Assembly (NCBI GenBank): GCA_004145795.1
Contig: SEIO01000003.1
Span: 1-64,000, forward strand
Direction of reading: 5' to 3'
Source of the DNA: Lentibacillus lipolyticus
Lineage (GTDB): Bacteria; Bacillota; Bacilli; Bacillales; Amphibacillaceae
DNA: 64,000 nt
Shown: piece by piece, positions 1 to 11,184 of the stretch
Numbering within the stretch: position 1 is the stretch's first letter
How the letters are laid out: each line of letters begins with the position of its first letter
Program-made: the position numbers and the translations under genes
The notes under the pieces: model-generated
What the model saw: only the letters and a program-made list of their open reading frames with translations
What the model was told of the DNA's origin: nothing
Database searches by the model: none

Positions 1-2738
<2,738 letters not shown>

Positions 2739-2799
2739 AACAATAATGTCGCTGGAACAACGCTCTTATTTAGTTTTTAGGGTGTAAATAAAAAAATCC

Positions 2800-2828
2800 T
2801 TGCATTTTGTGAGGAAAAACCTTATAAT
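2800..2828 (+). promoter_or_regulatory. Sigma-A promoter between 23S and 5S
   Basis: TTGCAT (2800-2805), 17-bp spacer, perfect TATAAT (2823-2828). The expected start near 2835 lies about 57 nt upstream of 5S. It could drive 5S and the following tRNAs independently of the main rrn promoters. Only the hexamers and spacing are seen; activity is inferred. Confidence 0.6.
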
Positions 2829-2891
2829 AAGTTTTGTCCTTAAATTCACACAGTGTTTTGTGCGTCTAATAAACACCCTGTCATCACAGAG

Positions 2892-3008
2892 GTCTGGTAG
2901 CGATAGCGGAGAGGACACACCTGTTCCCATGCCGAACACAGCAGTTAAGCTCTCCAGCGCCGATGGTAGTTGGGGCTTTGCCCCTGCGAGAGTAGGACGC
3001 CGCCAGGC
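2892..3008 (+). rRNA. rrf: 5S ribosomal RNA
   Basis: About 117 nt with conserved 5S elements: GTCTGGT at the 5' end pairing with the GCCAGGC end, the CCCATGCCGAACACAG loop, and the GAGAGTAGGACGCCGCC 3' part. It follows 23S by about 150 nt, as expected in an rrn operon. Ends are placed from the terminal helix. Confidence 0.95.
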
Positions 3009-3129
3009 TTATTTATATATTTATTTACGATTGCTTTATGAAGTGCATATATCTCATTGTAACTTATATAAAGTGAGAAGCATGACGAGCATATTAGATT
3101 ATAATATCATTACATTTATTTTATATTAT

Positions 3130-3204
3130 TCCACAGTAGCTCAGTGGTAGAGCTATCGGCTGTTAACCGATCGGTCGCAGGTTCGAATCCTGCCTGTGGA
3201 GCCA
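3130..3204 (+). tRNA. tRNA-Asn (GTT)
   Basis: Cloverleaf with TCCACAG/CTGTGGA acceptor stem, anticodon loop CTGTTAA (anticodon GTT) and TTCGAATC T-loop. CCA is encoded. First tRNA after 5S. Confidence 0.95.
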
Positions 3205-3208
3205 TGTT

Positions 3209-3281
3209 GCTTCCATAGCTCAGTCGGTAGAGCGCTTCCATGGTAAGGAAGAGGTCGCCGGTTCGAGTCCGGCTGGAAGCT
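3209..3281 (+). tRNA. tRNA-Thr (GGT)
   Basis: Acceptor GCTTCCA/TGGAAGC, anticodon loop ATGGTAA (anticodon GGT) and GTTCGAGTC T-arm. CCA is not encoded: the discriminator T is followed by CTT. It lies 4 nt after tRNA-Asn and is followed by a terminator. Confidence 0.95.
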
Positions 3282-3297
3282 CTTACCCAAAAAATTA

Positions 3298-3333
3298 TAC
3301 GACGCTATAAAGTATATAGCGTCGTATTTTTTA
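3298..3333 (+). terminator. Rho-independent terminator of the rrn-tRNA unit
   Basis: Twelve-base-pair stem (3298-3309 with 3315-3326), 5-nt loop, then a run of T. It ends the 23S-5S-tRNA-Asn-tRNA-Thr transcript. Confidence 0.85.
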
Positions 3334-3714
3334 TTGTAATTTTAATGAAGGGGTTACTTAGTGGTGATGGTTTGTTAGGAATTCATTATAACTAGTTCTA
3401 ATTTATCATATTTGTTTTCGTTGGGCATATCCCTCGATAAAACTATCAATAGTATCATTGGTGCAAAGATTCAAATGTGTATGGTTCCAGTAATTTTTCA
3501 ATTGCAGTTTCATTTTCACGAAATCTCCCCGGTTTTTAATTATGGCAGATTAACCTTAATAGCTACACAGCGAGAGGGATTCCATGAAAAAGTGGAAAGC
3601 TATTTGTAGGAACACTGAAAAGATTGGTGATTGCAGAGTATATAAAGCAAGCTGCTGGAGCAATATAAACGTTCTAAGTACGGCTGAGGCGTTTTTAAGA
3701 AGGGAGGCATTCAT
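3334..3714. other. Noncoding spacer in the tRNA region
   Basis: AT-rich stretch between the rrn terminator and a possible small membrane protein. Short open frames are present (for example 3412-3609) but have no convincing ribosome binding site or recognisable protein character. An in-frame ATG at 3583 after GAGAGGGATT opens about 55 codons that run into the next small gene in another frame; I do not call it. No RNA gene was recognised. Confidence 0.4.
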
Positions 3715-3873
3715 ATGTCAGTGCTCTTGTTTATTGCAGCTATTGTAACAGTAATGGAAGTGTTTGTAGCTGTTTACCTAATAAAAAAACACAAAATGAA
3801 AATATTGCAGTCGCTTTATACGTCATTGCCGGTTATTGTCATTGTTTGGATTGCAGCGATTATGTATTCATAG
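3715..3873 (+). CDS. Possible small two-TM membrane protein
   Basis: A 52-residue frame with a good ribosome binding site (AGAAGGGAGG, about 6 nt before the ATG). The product is very hydrophobic: one segment at residues 3-23, a short basic linker (KKHKMK), and a second at about 37-51. I recognise no family. It sits alone in the spacer between tRNA-Thr and tRNA-Glu, so it would be its own unit. The binding site and two-helix pattern support a real gene; the length and lack of homologues I can recall argue for caution. Confidence 0.5.
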   Translation: MSVLLFIAAIVTVMEVFVAVYLIKKHKMKILQSLYTSLPVIVIVWIAAIMYS

Positions 3874-4103
3874 TTCGATGTTTGGAATATACTTGTCCAC
3901 GAAATGGTGATATGATGAATGAAAAACAAAATGAATGTGGATATCCCGAGAAAATAAATGAACATTGCCATAGCATGAATGATCCTAAATGTTGTAAAAG
4001 AGTTTCTGCTTTGTTCCAGAATAATGGATGTCACCAATCCTTATCCCCTCTTCGTTTTAAATAAAATTTATATGCAGGAAATAAAAATTTTTCGTTTAAC
4101 CCC
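3874..4103. other. Noncoding spacer upstream of the second tRNA block
   Basis: AT-rich, ending in the promoter of the tRNA-Glu block. A 72-codon frame (3846-4064) overlaps the preceding small gene, is rich in Cys, Asn and Lys, and lacks a ribosome binding site, so it is not called. Confidence 0.4.
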
Positions 4104-4132
4104 TTTACAAAATTGGATAACCTGTATATAAT
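4104..4132 (+). promoter_or_regulatory. Sigma-A promoter of the tRNA-Glu block
   Basis: TTTACA (4104-4109), 17-bp spacer, perfect TATAAT (4127-4132), about 50 nt before tRNA-Glu. It probably drives Glu-Val-Thr-Tyr-Gln and perhaps Lys. Confidence 0.7.
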
Positions 4133-4183
4133 AAAATTCGTCGGTGAACAGAGATGCATTAGATTGACTGTTTTATGTTCAAC

Positions 4184-4258
4184 GGCCCGTTGGTCAAGTG
4201 GTTAAGACACCGCCCTTTCACGGCGGTAACACGGGTTCGAATCCCGTACGGGTCACCA
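4184..4258 (+). tRNA. tRNA-Glu (TTC)
   Basis: Acceptor GGCCCGT/ACGGGTC (one G-T pair), anticodon loop CTTTCAC (anticodon TTC), CCA encoded. First gene of the second tRNA block. Confidence 0.95.
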
Positions 4259-4314
4259 TTTACTTTTTTTATTCTTAAAATAACATGTGAATTTCTATTG
4301 TATGCACTGGCATT

Positions 4315-4390
4315 GGAGGATTAGCTCAGCCGGGAGAGCACTTGCCTTACAAGCAAGGGGTCGCAGGTTCGAACCCTGCATCCTCCACCA
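4315..4390 (+). tRNA. tRNA-Val (TAC)
   Basis: Acceptor GGAGGAT/ATCCTCC, anticodon loop CTTACAA (anticodon TAC), CCA encoded. Confidence 0.95.
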
Positions 4391-4430
4391 TTCCATATGA
4401 GCAAACTTCTAAGAATTATTATTACATAAT

Positions 4431-4506
<76 letters not shown>

Positions 4507-4558
4507 TTTTTTATTTAATTTTATGTATAATCTCAAACAAACTGGTAAGAATAATTAT

Positions 4559-4643
4559 GGAGGGGTAGCGAAGTGGCTAAACGCGGCGGACTGTAAATCC
4601 GCTCCCTCTGGGTTCGGGAGTTCGAATCTCTCCCCCTCCACCA
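4559..4643 (+). tRNA. tRNA-Tyr (GTA)
   Basis: Class II tRNA of 85 nt with a long variable arm. Acceptor GGAGGGG/CCCCTCC, anticodon loop CTGTAAA (anticodon GTA), CCA encoded. Confidence 0.95.
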
Positions 4644-4653
4644 TGATTTCTAT

Positions 4654-4725
4654 TGGGCTATAGCCAAGCGGTAAGGCATCGGGTTTTGATCCCGTGATTC
4701 GCTGGTTCGAATCCAGCTAGCCCAG
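4654..4725 (+). tRNA. tRNA-Gln (TTG)
   Basis: Acceptor TGGGCTA/TAGCCCA, anticodon loop TTTTGAT (anticodon TTG). CCA is not encoded. It starts 10 nt after tRNA-Tyr. Confidence 0.94.
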
Positions 4726-4907
4726 TATTTTTTTATGTCATTTTTACTTGCTCCGCTTATTAACAGGAATAGCTTGGTAGCAGATGGAGAGATTTTTGTA
4801 AGCTTGCGTGGAGAACTTCACTGAACAGCATGTATGACAAGTACCAATAAAAGTAAACTTTATCACTAACCAATCGTCTAACCCATCAGAAAACATCCAA
4901 AATACAG

Positions 4908-4980
4908 GAGCCATTAGCTCAGCTGGCAGAGCATCTGACTTTTAATCAGAGGGTCGGAGGTTCGAATCCTCCATGGCTCA
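4908..4980 (+). tRNA. tRNA-Lys (TTT)
   Basis: Acceptor GAGCCAT/ATGGCTC, anticodon loop CTTTTAA (anticodon TTT). CCA is not encoded. It lies 182 nt after tRNA-Gln and may have its own promoter, though none is clear. Confidence 0.94.
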
Positions 4981-5252
4981 TCAAAGAGGGTGTGGTCTGG
5001 ACTTACAATTTCAGGTTTACCTTGTTCATCGAGGATAGCTTTAGTCGTCTGAATTCTCCATACCCACCATCAAAACAAGGTAGCAGAATTGCCTAACACA
5101 TATTATAATGGAGAATAAACAAGGTCGTTATGAGTGCTGACAGCCTTGTTTATTTGCATTTTATGCTATTTTTTAACATAATAGAAACAGTTAAATTATA
5201 AACAAATGATGATGTTTTTTCGTATACTATGTTGGTAAAAGGATGAGGTGGC

Positions 5253-6542
5253 ATGCAGACTTCCAGGATTCCTGGCTTTTATAACATGACCGTTGAAGAG
5301 CGGCGGGAATTGTTAGCGAAAATGGATACTTTTACGGAAGAAGACACAGCATATCTATTCTCTAAAGAGTCGCTATCAATGGATACTGCTGATAACATGA
5401 TAGAAAACGTCGTGGGTACATTTCCGCTTCCTCTTGGTTTGGGGCTTAATTTTTTAATTAATAATAAGGATTATGTGGTACCGATGGCAATTGAGGAACC
5501 ATCTGTTGTTGCCTCAGCAAGCCATATTGCTAAAATTGTCAGAAACGCAGGCGGGTTTTCAACGGAAGCGACCGATCGTGTTATGATTGGCCAGATTCAG
5601 GTTGTCGGCTGCCAGGATTTTGATGCAGCGAAAAAAACTATATTACATGAAAAAGATTATTTGATTAATGCTGTAAATGCTGCATATCCTAGTTTAGTGA
5701 AAAGGGGTGGCGGTGCAGAGGATTTGGATGCAAGAATCCTGAATGAAAAGACGGGTTCGAAATACAGTCAAATGCTCATTATTCATATATACATTAATAC
5801 ATGTGATGCTATGGGAGCGAACATCATTAATACGATGGTTGAGTCCCTGGCTCCAACGGTTGAGGAACTGACAGATGGAAAGGTATATCTACGGATTCTT
5901 TCCAATTATGCGGATCGCTGTCTTGCCCGTGCAAGATGTGTTATACCACCCGATTTGCTTGCGTCGGATGGCTTCTCCGGGGAGGAAGTGAGAGATGGTG
6001 TCATTCATGCCTATGAATTCGCCGCCTCTGACCCGTACCGTGCGGTGACCCATAATAAAGGGATTATGAATGGAATTGACCCGGTTGTAATTGCTACAGG
6101 AAATGATTGGCGTGCAGTGGAAGCAGCGGCGCATGCACATGCAGCACGTGATGGCCAGTATGGTTCAATGACAGAATGGTCGAAAGATGAAGAAGGAAAT
6201 CTTGTCGGTGAATTGGAACTGCCGATGTCCGTCGGAACGGTAGGTGGATCAATTCATGTCCATCCTGTTTCAAGAATTGCTCATAAACTGCTAAATGTTG
6301 TTTCAGCTCAAGAACTCGCGCAAGTTATTGTAGCTGTCGGACTTGCCCAAAACCTCGGGGCGTTAAAGGCTTTAGCAACAGACGGAATCCAAAAAGGGCA
6401 TATGGCTTTGCATTCGAGATCCGTAGCCATTGCAGCAGGAGCCACAGGGGAGATGATAGATGTGATATCGCAACGTTTAATTGAAGCGAATGAAATCCGT
6501 GTCGGAAAAGCTAAAGAATTGGTGGAAGAATATAAAAAATGA
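5253..6542 (+). CDS. mvaA: Hydroxymethylglutaryl-CoA reductase, class II
   Basis: 429 residues. Interconverts HMG-CoA and mevalonate, the committed step of the mevalonate pathway; cytosolic. Class II features are visible: EEPS near residue 81 (catalytic Glu), DAMGAN at 185-190 (nucleotide-site loop), catalytic Lys in THNKG near 269, Asp in TGND at 285, GTVGGS at 328, and the catalytic-flap His in KGHMALH at 383. This matches the E/K/D/H set known from Pseudomonas mevalonii. The ATG follows GGATGAGGTG. It is first of four mevalonate genes and overlaps the next by 4 bp. Operation in the synthetic direction is inferred from the operon. Confidence 0.95.
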   Translation: MQTSRIPGFYNMTVEERRELLAKMDTFTEEDTAYLFSKESLSMDTADNMIENVVGTFPLPLGLGLNFLINNKDYVVPMAIEEPSVVASASHIAKIVRNAGGFSTEATDRVMIGQIQVVGCQDFDAAKKTILHEKDYLINAVNAAYPSLVKRGGGAEDLDARILNEKTGSKYSQMLIIHIYINTCDAMGANIINTMVESLAPTVEELTDGKVYLRILSNYADRCLARARCVIPPDLLASDGFSGEEVRDGVIHAYEFAASDPYRAVTHNKGIMNGIDPVVIATGNDWRAVEAAAHAHAARDGQYGSMTEWSKDEEGNLVGELELPMSVGTVGGSIHVHPVSRIAHKLLNVVSAQELAQVIVAVGLAQNLGALKALATDGIQKGHMALHSRSVAIAAGATGEMIDVISQRLIEANEIRVGKAKELVEEYKK

Positions 6543-7504
6543 GTGCAGAAAAAGCGACAACTTCCGTACAAACAGCTATTGGTGTAGCTCATAGCAAATT
6601 AATCCTCATTGGGGAACATGCGGTTGTACACGGACAGCCGGCAATAGCACTTCCTTTTCCTTTAGTGGGGGTTGAGGCGGTCGTTGACTACGTTCCTGGG
6701 TCGGTGAAATTGGATAGTACCTTTTACCATGGGCCGATTGACTCCGCTCCTGACTCGTTAGATGGACTGACGAATTGTATCCGGGCTACGGTGGAGAAGC
6801 TTGATCTCCCATGTGCAAATTTGCTGATTCGGATTAAGTCTTCCATTCCACCAGGGAAAGGCCTTGGGTCTAGTGCTTCAGTGGCAATTGCGGTCATCCG
6901 TTCCCTTTTCGCCTATGCTGAACAGGACTATACTGAGGATGACATTCTAGAGCTGGCGGACATTTCGGAACGATACGCCCATGGGGAGCCAAGTGGAATC
7001 GATACGCTGACCATTACTTCCGAACTGCCGGTTTGGTATGAAAAAGAACAGCCTATTGATCGGATAGAGCCTAAAGGTGATTTTTATTTTATTGTTGCGG
7101 ATTCGGGCCGGATGGCTGATACACGCTCAGCTGTTGAATCTGTGGCCAAACTGATCAAGTCTGCACCAAAACGGATACAAACCAAGCTGGATCGACTTGG
7201 CGACATTACTCATCGTGCCAGACATGCATTGGAAAGTGCGAGCAAGCATCTGCTCGGCCAGATGCTGAACGAAGCGCAGAAAGAACTGGAGGCACTTGGT
7301 GTGAGTGACGCTGGTCTAAACAGACTGATTTATTTTGCACAGCAGGAGGGTGCGCTTGGCGCTAAATTAACGGGAGGCGGCAATGGCGGCTGTGTCATTG
7401 CACTGGCACGAAATGAAGTGCATTCCAGACAGCTTAGCGAAAAACTGAAAAAATTCGGGGCACATGCTGTATGGTCTTTCGCATTAAAAAAGAAAGCAGA
7501 TTAA
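6539..7504 (+). CDS. mvaK1: Mevalonate kinase
   Basis: 321-residue GHMP kinase that phosphorylates mevalonate to 5-phosphomevalonate. Three GHMP motifs are present: the N-terminal GEHAVVHGQPA near 25-35, the ATP loop PPGKGLGSSAS at 104-114, and the C-terminal KLTGGGNGG at 276-284. The catalytic Asp is in PSGIDT (155). The start overlaps the end of mvaA by 4 bp (ATGA), indicating translational coupling. Length and motif set fit bacterial mevalonate kinases. Confidence 0.93.
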   Translation: MSAEKATTSVQTAIGVAHSKLILIGEHAVVHGQPAIALPFPLVGVEAVVDYVPGSVKLDSTFYHGPIDSAPDSLDGLTNCIRATVEKLDLPCANLLIRIKSSIPPGKGLGSSASVAIAVIRSLFAYAEQDYTEDDILELADISERYAHGEPSGIDTLTITSELPVWYEKEQPIDRIEPKGDFYFIVADSGRMADTRSAVESVAKLIKSAPKRIQTKLDRLGDITHRARHALESASKHLLGQMLNEAQKELEALGVSDAGLNRLIYFAQQEGALGAKLTGGGNGGCVIALARNEVHSRQLSEKLKKFGAHAVWSFALKKKAD

Positions 7505-7530
7505 ATCAAGTGATATAAAGGAGTCATGTC

Positions 7531-8508
7531 ATGAAGGCAACAGCAAAGGCCCATACAAATATCGCTTTAATTAAATATTGGGGAAAACGGGACGAGTCGC
7601 TGATACTTCCAATGAATAACAGCCTGTCATTGACACTGGACGGCTTTTATACGGAAACCACTGTCGAATTTGATGATGATTTGACGGAAGACGTTTTCTA
7701 TTTGAACGATGAAGCTGTTTCCGGCGGTGAATATAATCGGGTTGTGTCATTTCTGGACCGGATACGGAAACAGGCGGATAAAAGAAGGTTACACGCGGAA
7801 ATTCGTTCGGTCAATCATGTGCCGACCGCGGCTGGATTTGCATCATCTGCCTCAGGGTTTGCCGCATTAGCCGCCGCTGGAGCCAAGGCATTAGGTTTGC
7901 AGTATAGCAGTCAGGAATTATCTGCGCTGACCAGACAAGGTTCAGGGTCTGCGTGCCGCTCGGTATACGGCGGTTTTGTTGAATGGGAAAAAGGAACAAA
8001 AGCCGACGGATCTGATTCTTATGCTGTTCAAGTTACCGCTCCTGGTCATTGGGATATAAGAGTGGCTGCTGCTGTTCTATCCCCGGATGCTAAAAAGGTA
8101 CTAAGCAGAGAAGGTATGAAACGCACAGTGAACACGTCGCTTTTTTATACGCGCTGGGTGGAAAGCATTCCAGCTGACCTTGCAGCGATAAAAGACGGGA
8201 TTATGCGGAAGGATTTTGAGAAGGTCGGTTCCATTGCCGAAGCTAACTGCCTGCGGATGCATGCGACAACACTGGCGGCTGATCCACCATTTATGTACTG
8301 GCAGAGTACGACGCTTCTGATTATGGAAGCTGTTCGGGCAATGCGAGCGGATGGCGTACCGGCTTATTTTACGATTGATGCCGGGCCGAATGTCAAGGTC
8401 CTTTATTTACCGGAAGATGAAGAAGCAGTACAGCAAAGGCTGCGTTCGGTTCCAGGTGTTCAAGATGTCATTGTGAGCAAACCTGGCCAAGGAGTAACCT
8501 GCATGTAG
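7531..8508 (+). CDS. mvaD: Diphosphomevalonate decarboxylase
   Basis: 325 residues. Catalyses ATP-dependent decarboxylation of mevalonate 5-diphosphate to isopentenyl diphosphate. Family signatures: NIALIKYWGKRD at 10-21, the ATP-binding AGFASSASGFAALA near 101-114, SGSACRSVYGGFVEW at 138-152, and the Asp of TIDAGPN near 283. The ribosome binding site AAAGGAG sits 7 nt before ATG. It lies between the two kinases, the same K1-D-K2 order as the staphylococcal cluster. Confidence 0.95.
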   Translation: MKATAKAHTNIALIKYWGKRDESLILPMNNSLSLTLDGFYTETTVEFDDDLTEDVFYLNDEAVSGGEYNRVVSFLDRIRKQADKRRLHAEIRSVNHVPTAAGFASSASGFAALAAAGAKALGLQYSSQELSALTRQGSGSACRSVYGGFVEWEKGTKADGSDSYAVQVTAPGHWDIRVAAAVLSPDAKKVLSREGMKRTVNTSLFYTRWVESIPADLAAIKDGIMRKDFEKVGSIAEANCLRMHATTLAADPPFMYWQSTTLLIMEAVRAMRADGVPAYFTIDAGPNVKVLYLPEDEEAVQQRLRSVPGVQDVIVSKPGQGVTCM

Positions 8509-8520
8509 GAGTTGAAACTG

Positions 8521-9621
8521 TTGTCTAAACCACCATTAACTGTACGTGTCCCCGGCAAATTGATGATTGCGGGGGAATTTGCTGTGCTTGAGCCGTATCA
8601 GAAACTCGCCGTCATGGCTGTCGACCGTTTTGTCTATGCGAAGCTGGAAAAAAGTGTAGACAACCGTCTTTCTCTTGAAACGTTTAACTTGCATGACCTG
8701 CCGTGGGCTTATGATGAGACAGGTGCTGTTCATGTTAAAACAGATGACACCCGTGTGAAGTTTGTCGAAAATGCGATGACTGTTGTCTATACATATTTAC
8801 GGGAAAACAACTATAAGCCGCACAACTTTCACCTGTCTATCCGCAGTGAATTGGATGATGCCGCCGGACGAAAATACGGCCTTGGCTCAAGTGCTGCAGT
8901 TGTTACTTCTGCTGTGTTTGCTATACTTGCCAGGTTTCTTCCTAAGAGACCGCCTGAAACACTGGTTTTTAAATTGGCCGCCGTCTCCCATGTCATCACA
9001 CAGGGAAGTGGTTCCGGCGCCGATATAGCTGCATCTTCCTATGGCGGATGGCTGGAGTATGTCTCATTTCAGGCGGAGTGGCTTACAGAAGCATATAAGT
9101 CTTCAAACTATATCACAGAGCTTGTTCACAGCGATTGGCCGTATTTCGCTGCACAACGAGTTCAACTGCCGGAAGATATTTATATGTGTATTGGCTGGAC
9201 CGGATCACCGGCATCAACATCTGAACTGATTGAAAAAATTTCTATGTTCAAAGCTACTTCTCCTGATTTATATAACGGTTTTTTGACTGGCAGCAGACAA
9301 GCGGTTACTTCTTTTTTACAGGGACTTGAAACGGGAGATACTACATCTGTTTTGAAAGGAATTAGGCAAAACAGACGTATATTAGCAGACCTTGGCAGGA
9401 ACGCAGGTGCTCCGCTTGAGACTCCGTTGTTAAAAACATTGTGTGATCTTGCGGAAACGTTTGGTGGTGCTGGCAAGCTATCCGGAGCAGGCGGCGGCGA
9501 TTGCGGAATCGCATTCATGCCGTCGAAAGAAAAAGCAAAACAATTAATAAAAGCATGGAAACAAGCGGGAATCCATCCGTTGGAAATGCATCCGTGCGCG
9601 TTTGGCGCTTCGGTTATTTAA
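8521..9621 (+). CDS. mvaK2: Phosphomevalonate kinase
   Basis: 366-residue GHMP kinase converting phosphomevalonate to diphosphomevalonate. Motifs: VPGKLMIAGEFAVLEP near 10-25, YGLGSSAAVVTS at 119-130, and LSGAGGGDCG near the C-terminus. An upstream in-frame TTG at 8512 directly abuts the GGAG ribosome binding site (8508-8511), so the TTG at 8521, 9 nt from it, is the better start. Last gene of the operon. No HMG-CoA synthase or isopentenyl-diphosphate isomerase gene lies in the window. Confidence 0.92.
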   Translation: MSKPPLTVRVPGKLMIAGEFAVLEPYQKLAVMAVDRFVYAKLEKSVDNRLSLETFNLHDLPWAYDETGAVHVKTDDTRVKFVENAMTVVYTYLRENNYKPHNFHLSIRSELDDAAGRKYGLGSSAAVVTSAVFAILARFLPKRPPETLVFKLAAVSHVITQGSGSGADIAASSYGGWLEYVSFQAEWLTEAYKSSNYITELVHSDWPYFAAQRVQLPEDIYMCIGWTGSPASTSELIEKISMFKATSPDLYNGFLTGSRQAVTSFLQGLETGDTTSVLKGIRQNRRILADLGRNAGAPLETPLLKTLCDLAETFGGAGKLSGAGGGDCGIAFMPSKEKAKQLIKAWKQAGIHPLEMHPCAFGASVI

Positions 9622-9655
9622 CAGGTAATGCCTAATGTGGTATGCCTGTTTTTTA
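9620..9655 (+). terminator. Terminator after the mevalonate operon
   Basis: AACAGG pairs with CCTGTT around an imperfect inner stem, followed by a run of T. Moderately convincing. Confidence 0.55.
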
Positions 9656-9716
9656 TTAGAGTCCCTAAATGATTGTTCTAGTCTAATTTTGCATATATAT
9701 TCAATTTTTTGTCGAG

Positions 9717-9746
9717 TTGAGTCATTGCTGCTTTTTTGGCTACAAT
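9717..9746 (+). promoter_or_regulatory. Sigma-A promoter of arginase
   Basis: TTGAGT (9717-9722), 18-bp spacer, TACAAT (9741-9746), close to the ribosome binding site. No obvious operator is seen. Confidence 0.6.
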
Positions 9747-9770
9747 AAAGCTTGAGAGGAGGCAATGAAA

Positions 9771-10673
9771 ATGAAGAAAAATATGTCAATTATCGGTGTG
9801 CCAATGGACCTTGGTCAAAACAGGCGTGGTGTAGATATGGGGCCGAGTGCCATACGGTATGCCGGTGTTATAGAACGGCTGGAAAACTTGCACTATTCTA
9901 TTGCGGATTTAGGCGATGTACCTGTGTCGCGTCCGGATGGAAAGAACGAAGTACAGGATGGTAATTTGCGGAATTTGCAGCAAGTTGCCGACAGTAACCA
10001 GAAACTTGCTGAACTTGTGAATCAGGAAATGAGTAATGGAAACTTTCCACTGGTGCTTGGTGGCGACCATAGCATTGCCATTGGCAGCTTGGCGGGTGTG
10101 GGCAACCATCACGAAAACCTAGGCGTTATTTGGTATGATGCACATGGCGACCTTAATTCAGGGGATACTTCGCCATCCGGAAACATACACGGGATGCCAC
10201 TTGCAGTCAGTCTTGGCATCGGTCATGAAAAGCTTACAACGATTCTTGGCTACACGCCTAAAGTCAAACCTGAAAATATTGTTATTATCGGTGCACGTTC
10301 ACTTGATCCGGGTGAAAAGGAATTAATTCAGGAAAAAGGCATTAATGTTTATTCTATGCACGAAATTGACCGGCTGGGAATGTCACATGTTATGCAAGAG
10401 GCGATTGACTATTTGCGGGAGCGGACGGATGGAGTTCATTTGAGTCTTGATCTGGATGGACTGGACCCGGAAGAAGCACCGGGTGTAGGGACGCCCGTAA
10501 TTGGCGGTCTTTCTTACCGTGAAAGCCATTTAGCGATGGAAATGCTCGCAGAATCAAATATTCTGACCTCAGCAGAGTTTGTGGAAGTAAATCCAATCCT
10601 TGATGATAAAAATAAAACCGCCACAATGGCAGTTGGCTTAATTGGATCCCTATTTGGCGAGAAATTAAAATAA
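9771..10673 (+). CDS. rocF: Arginase
   Basis: 300 residues. Hydrolyses arginine to ornithine and urea; cytosolic manganese enzyme of the ureohydrolase family. Metal ligands are visible: GGDH (His100), DAHGD (Asp123, His125, Asp127) and SLDLDGLDP (Asp227, Asp229). SGNIHGMP, the arginase substrate loop, is near 136-143. Two ATGs compete; the one at 9771 is 8 nt from AGAGGAGG, the one at 9765 only 2 nt, so 9771 is preferred. Monocistronic, with its own promoter and terminator. In related Bacilli rocF often sits just before the sigW-cdaA region, as here apart from the missing sigW. Confidence 0.95.
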   Translation: MKKNMSIIGVPMDLGQNRRGVDMGPSAIRYAGVIERLENLHYSIADLGDVPVSRPDGKNEVQDGNLRNLQQVADSNQKLAELVNQEMSNGNFPLVLGGDHSIAIGSLAGVGNHHENLGVIWYDAHGDLNSGDTSPSGNIHGMPLAVSLGIGHEKLTTILGYTPKVKPENIVIIGARSLDPGEKELIQEKGINVYSMHEIDRLGMSHVMQEAIDYLRERTDGVHLSLDLDGLDPEEAPGVGTPVIGGLSYRESHLAMEMLAESNILTSAEFVEVNPILDDKNKTATMAVGLIGSLFGEKLK

Positions 10674-10679
10674 GAACAT

Positions 10680-10712
10680 AAAAAGGCACTCAAAATGATT
10701 GGGTGTCTTTCA
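10680..10712 (+). terminator. Terminator after rocF
   Basis: AAAGGCACTCA pairs with TGGGTGTCTTT (with G-T pairs) around a short loop. The T run is weak. Confidence 0.5.
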
Positions 10713-10819
10713 TTACATGGTGGATTCCACTGATATACCTCGGGTTAAATTGGTTCCACGTTTTGAGAAAACATTGAATTTTCCCATATTTTCTATTCCT
10801 TTTTTGAATGTTAACAGTG

Positions 10820-10969
10820 TCAGGAATTTTGGTATTGGTTTAGTAGCTCGTCTAATCGTTGGCTGGCCTGAATTACAAACTGTGATGTTCGTCCATATTG
10901 CCTACTCATAGTCACCATTTCTTCACGGGACTTTTCAATTTCTTTCGATAACCTTGACTGATTATCCAC
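10820..10969 (-). CDS. Spo0E-like aspartyl-phosphate phosphatase
   Basis: 49 residues. Members of this family dephosphorylate Spo0A-P and so delay sporulation. The frame reads as the family pattern: a first helix with LSKEIEKSREEM, an RQYG turn, then the signature helix with ASQRLDELLNQYQ, where SQxLD is the hallmark (SQELD in Spo0E). It starts with GTG, 5 nt after GGAGGGGC, and runs against its neighbours. It occupies the gap where B. subtilis relatives carry sigW-rsiW. It is too short for ordinary gene finders. The family call is firm; which phosphoprotein it acts on is unknown. Confidence 0.85.
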   Translation of the reverse strand: MDNQSRLSKEIEKSREEMVTMSRQYGRTSQFVIQASQRLDELLNQYQNS

Positions 10970-11184
10970 AAAACGCCCCTCCTATTTAGTATACTATACT
11001 TAGAAAATACCCAGATTTTTGGAAAATTAAACGGTCCTTTATTTTTTTACGGACAGGGCAGATGAAAGGTTAGGACTCATGGTTTCTGCAGGTGAAGTAA
11101 ATGGTGATTGGAACAAGTTGATGCGCTTTTTCGAGTGACGCTTCATTTTTACGCTTATAAATGAACATGATACAATATAAAATA

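Noticed and set aside
3412-3609. 65-codon plus-strand frame in the tRNA spacer
   Set aside because: No ribosome binding site and no protein-like pattern.
3846-4064. 72-codon plus-strand frame, Cys-rich
   Set aside because: Overlaps the better-supported small gene at 3715-3873 and lacks a ribosome binding site.
8512-8520. TTG at 8512 as start of phosphomevalonate kinase
   Set aside because: It directly abuts the ribosome binding site; the TTG at 8521 has proper spacing.
10699-10911. 70-codon plus-strand frame after rocF
   Set aside because: Antisense to the Spo0E-like gene and starts in the rocF terminator.
11030-11139. Short frame ending KLMRFFE just before cdaA, considered as an rsiW remnant
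   Set aside because: Only about 33 codons without a start or binding site, and no RsiW motif is recognisable.
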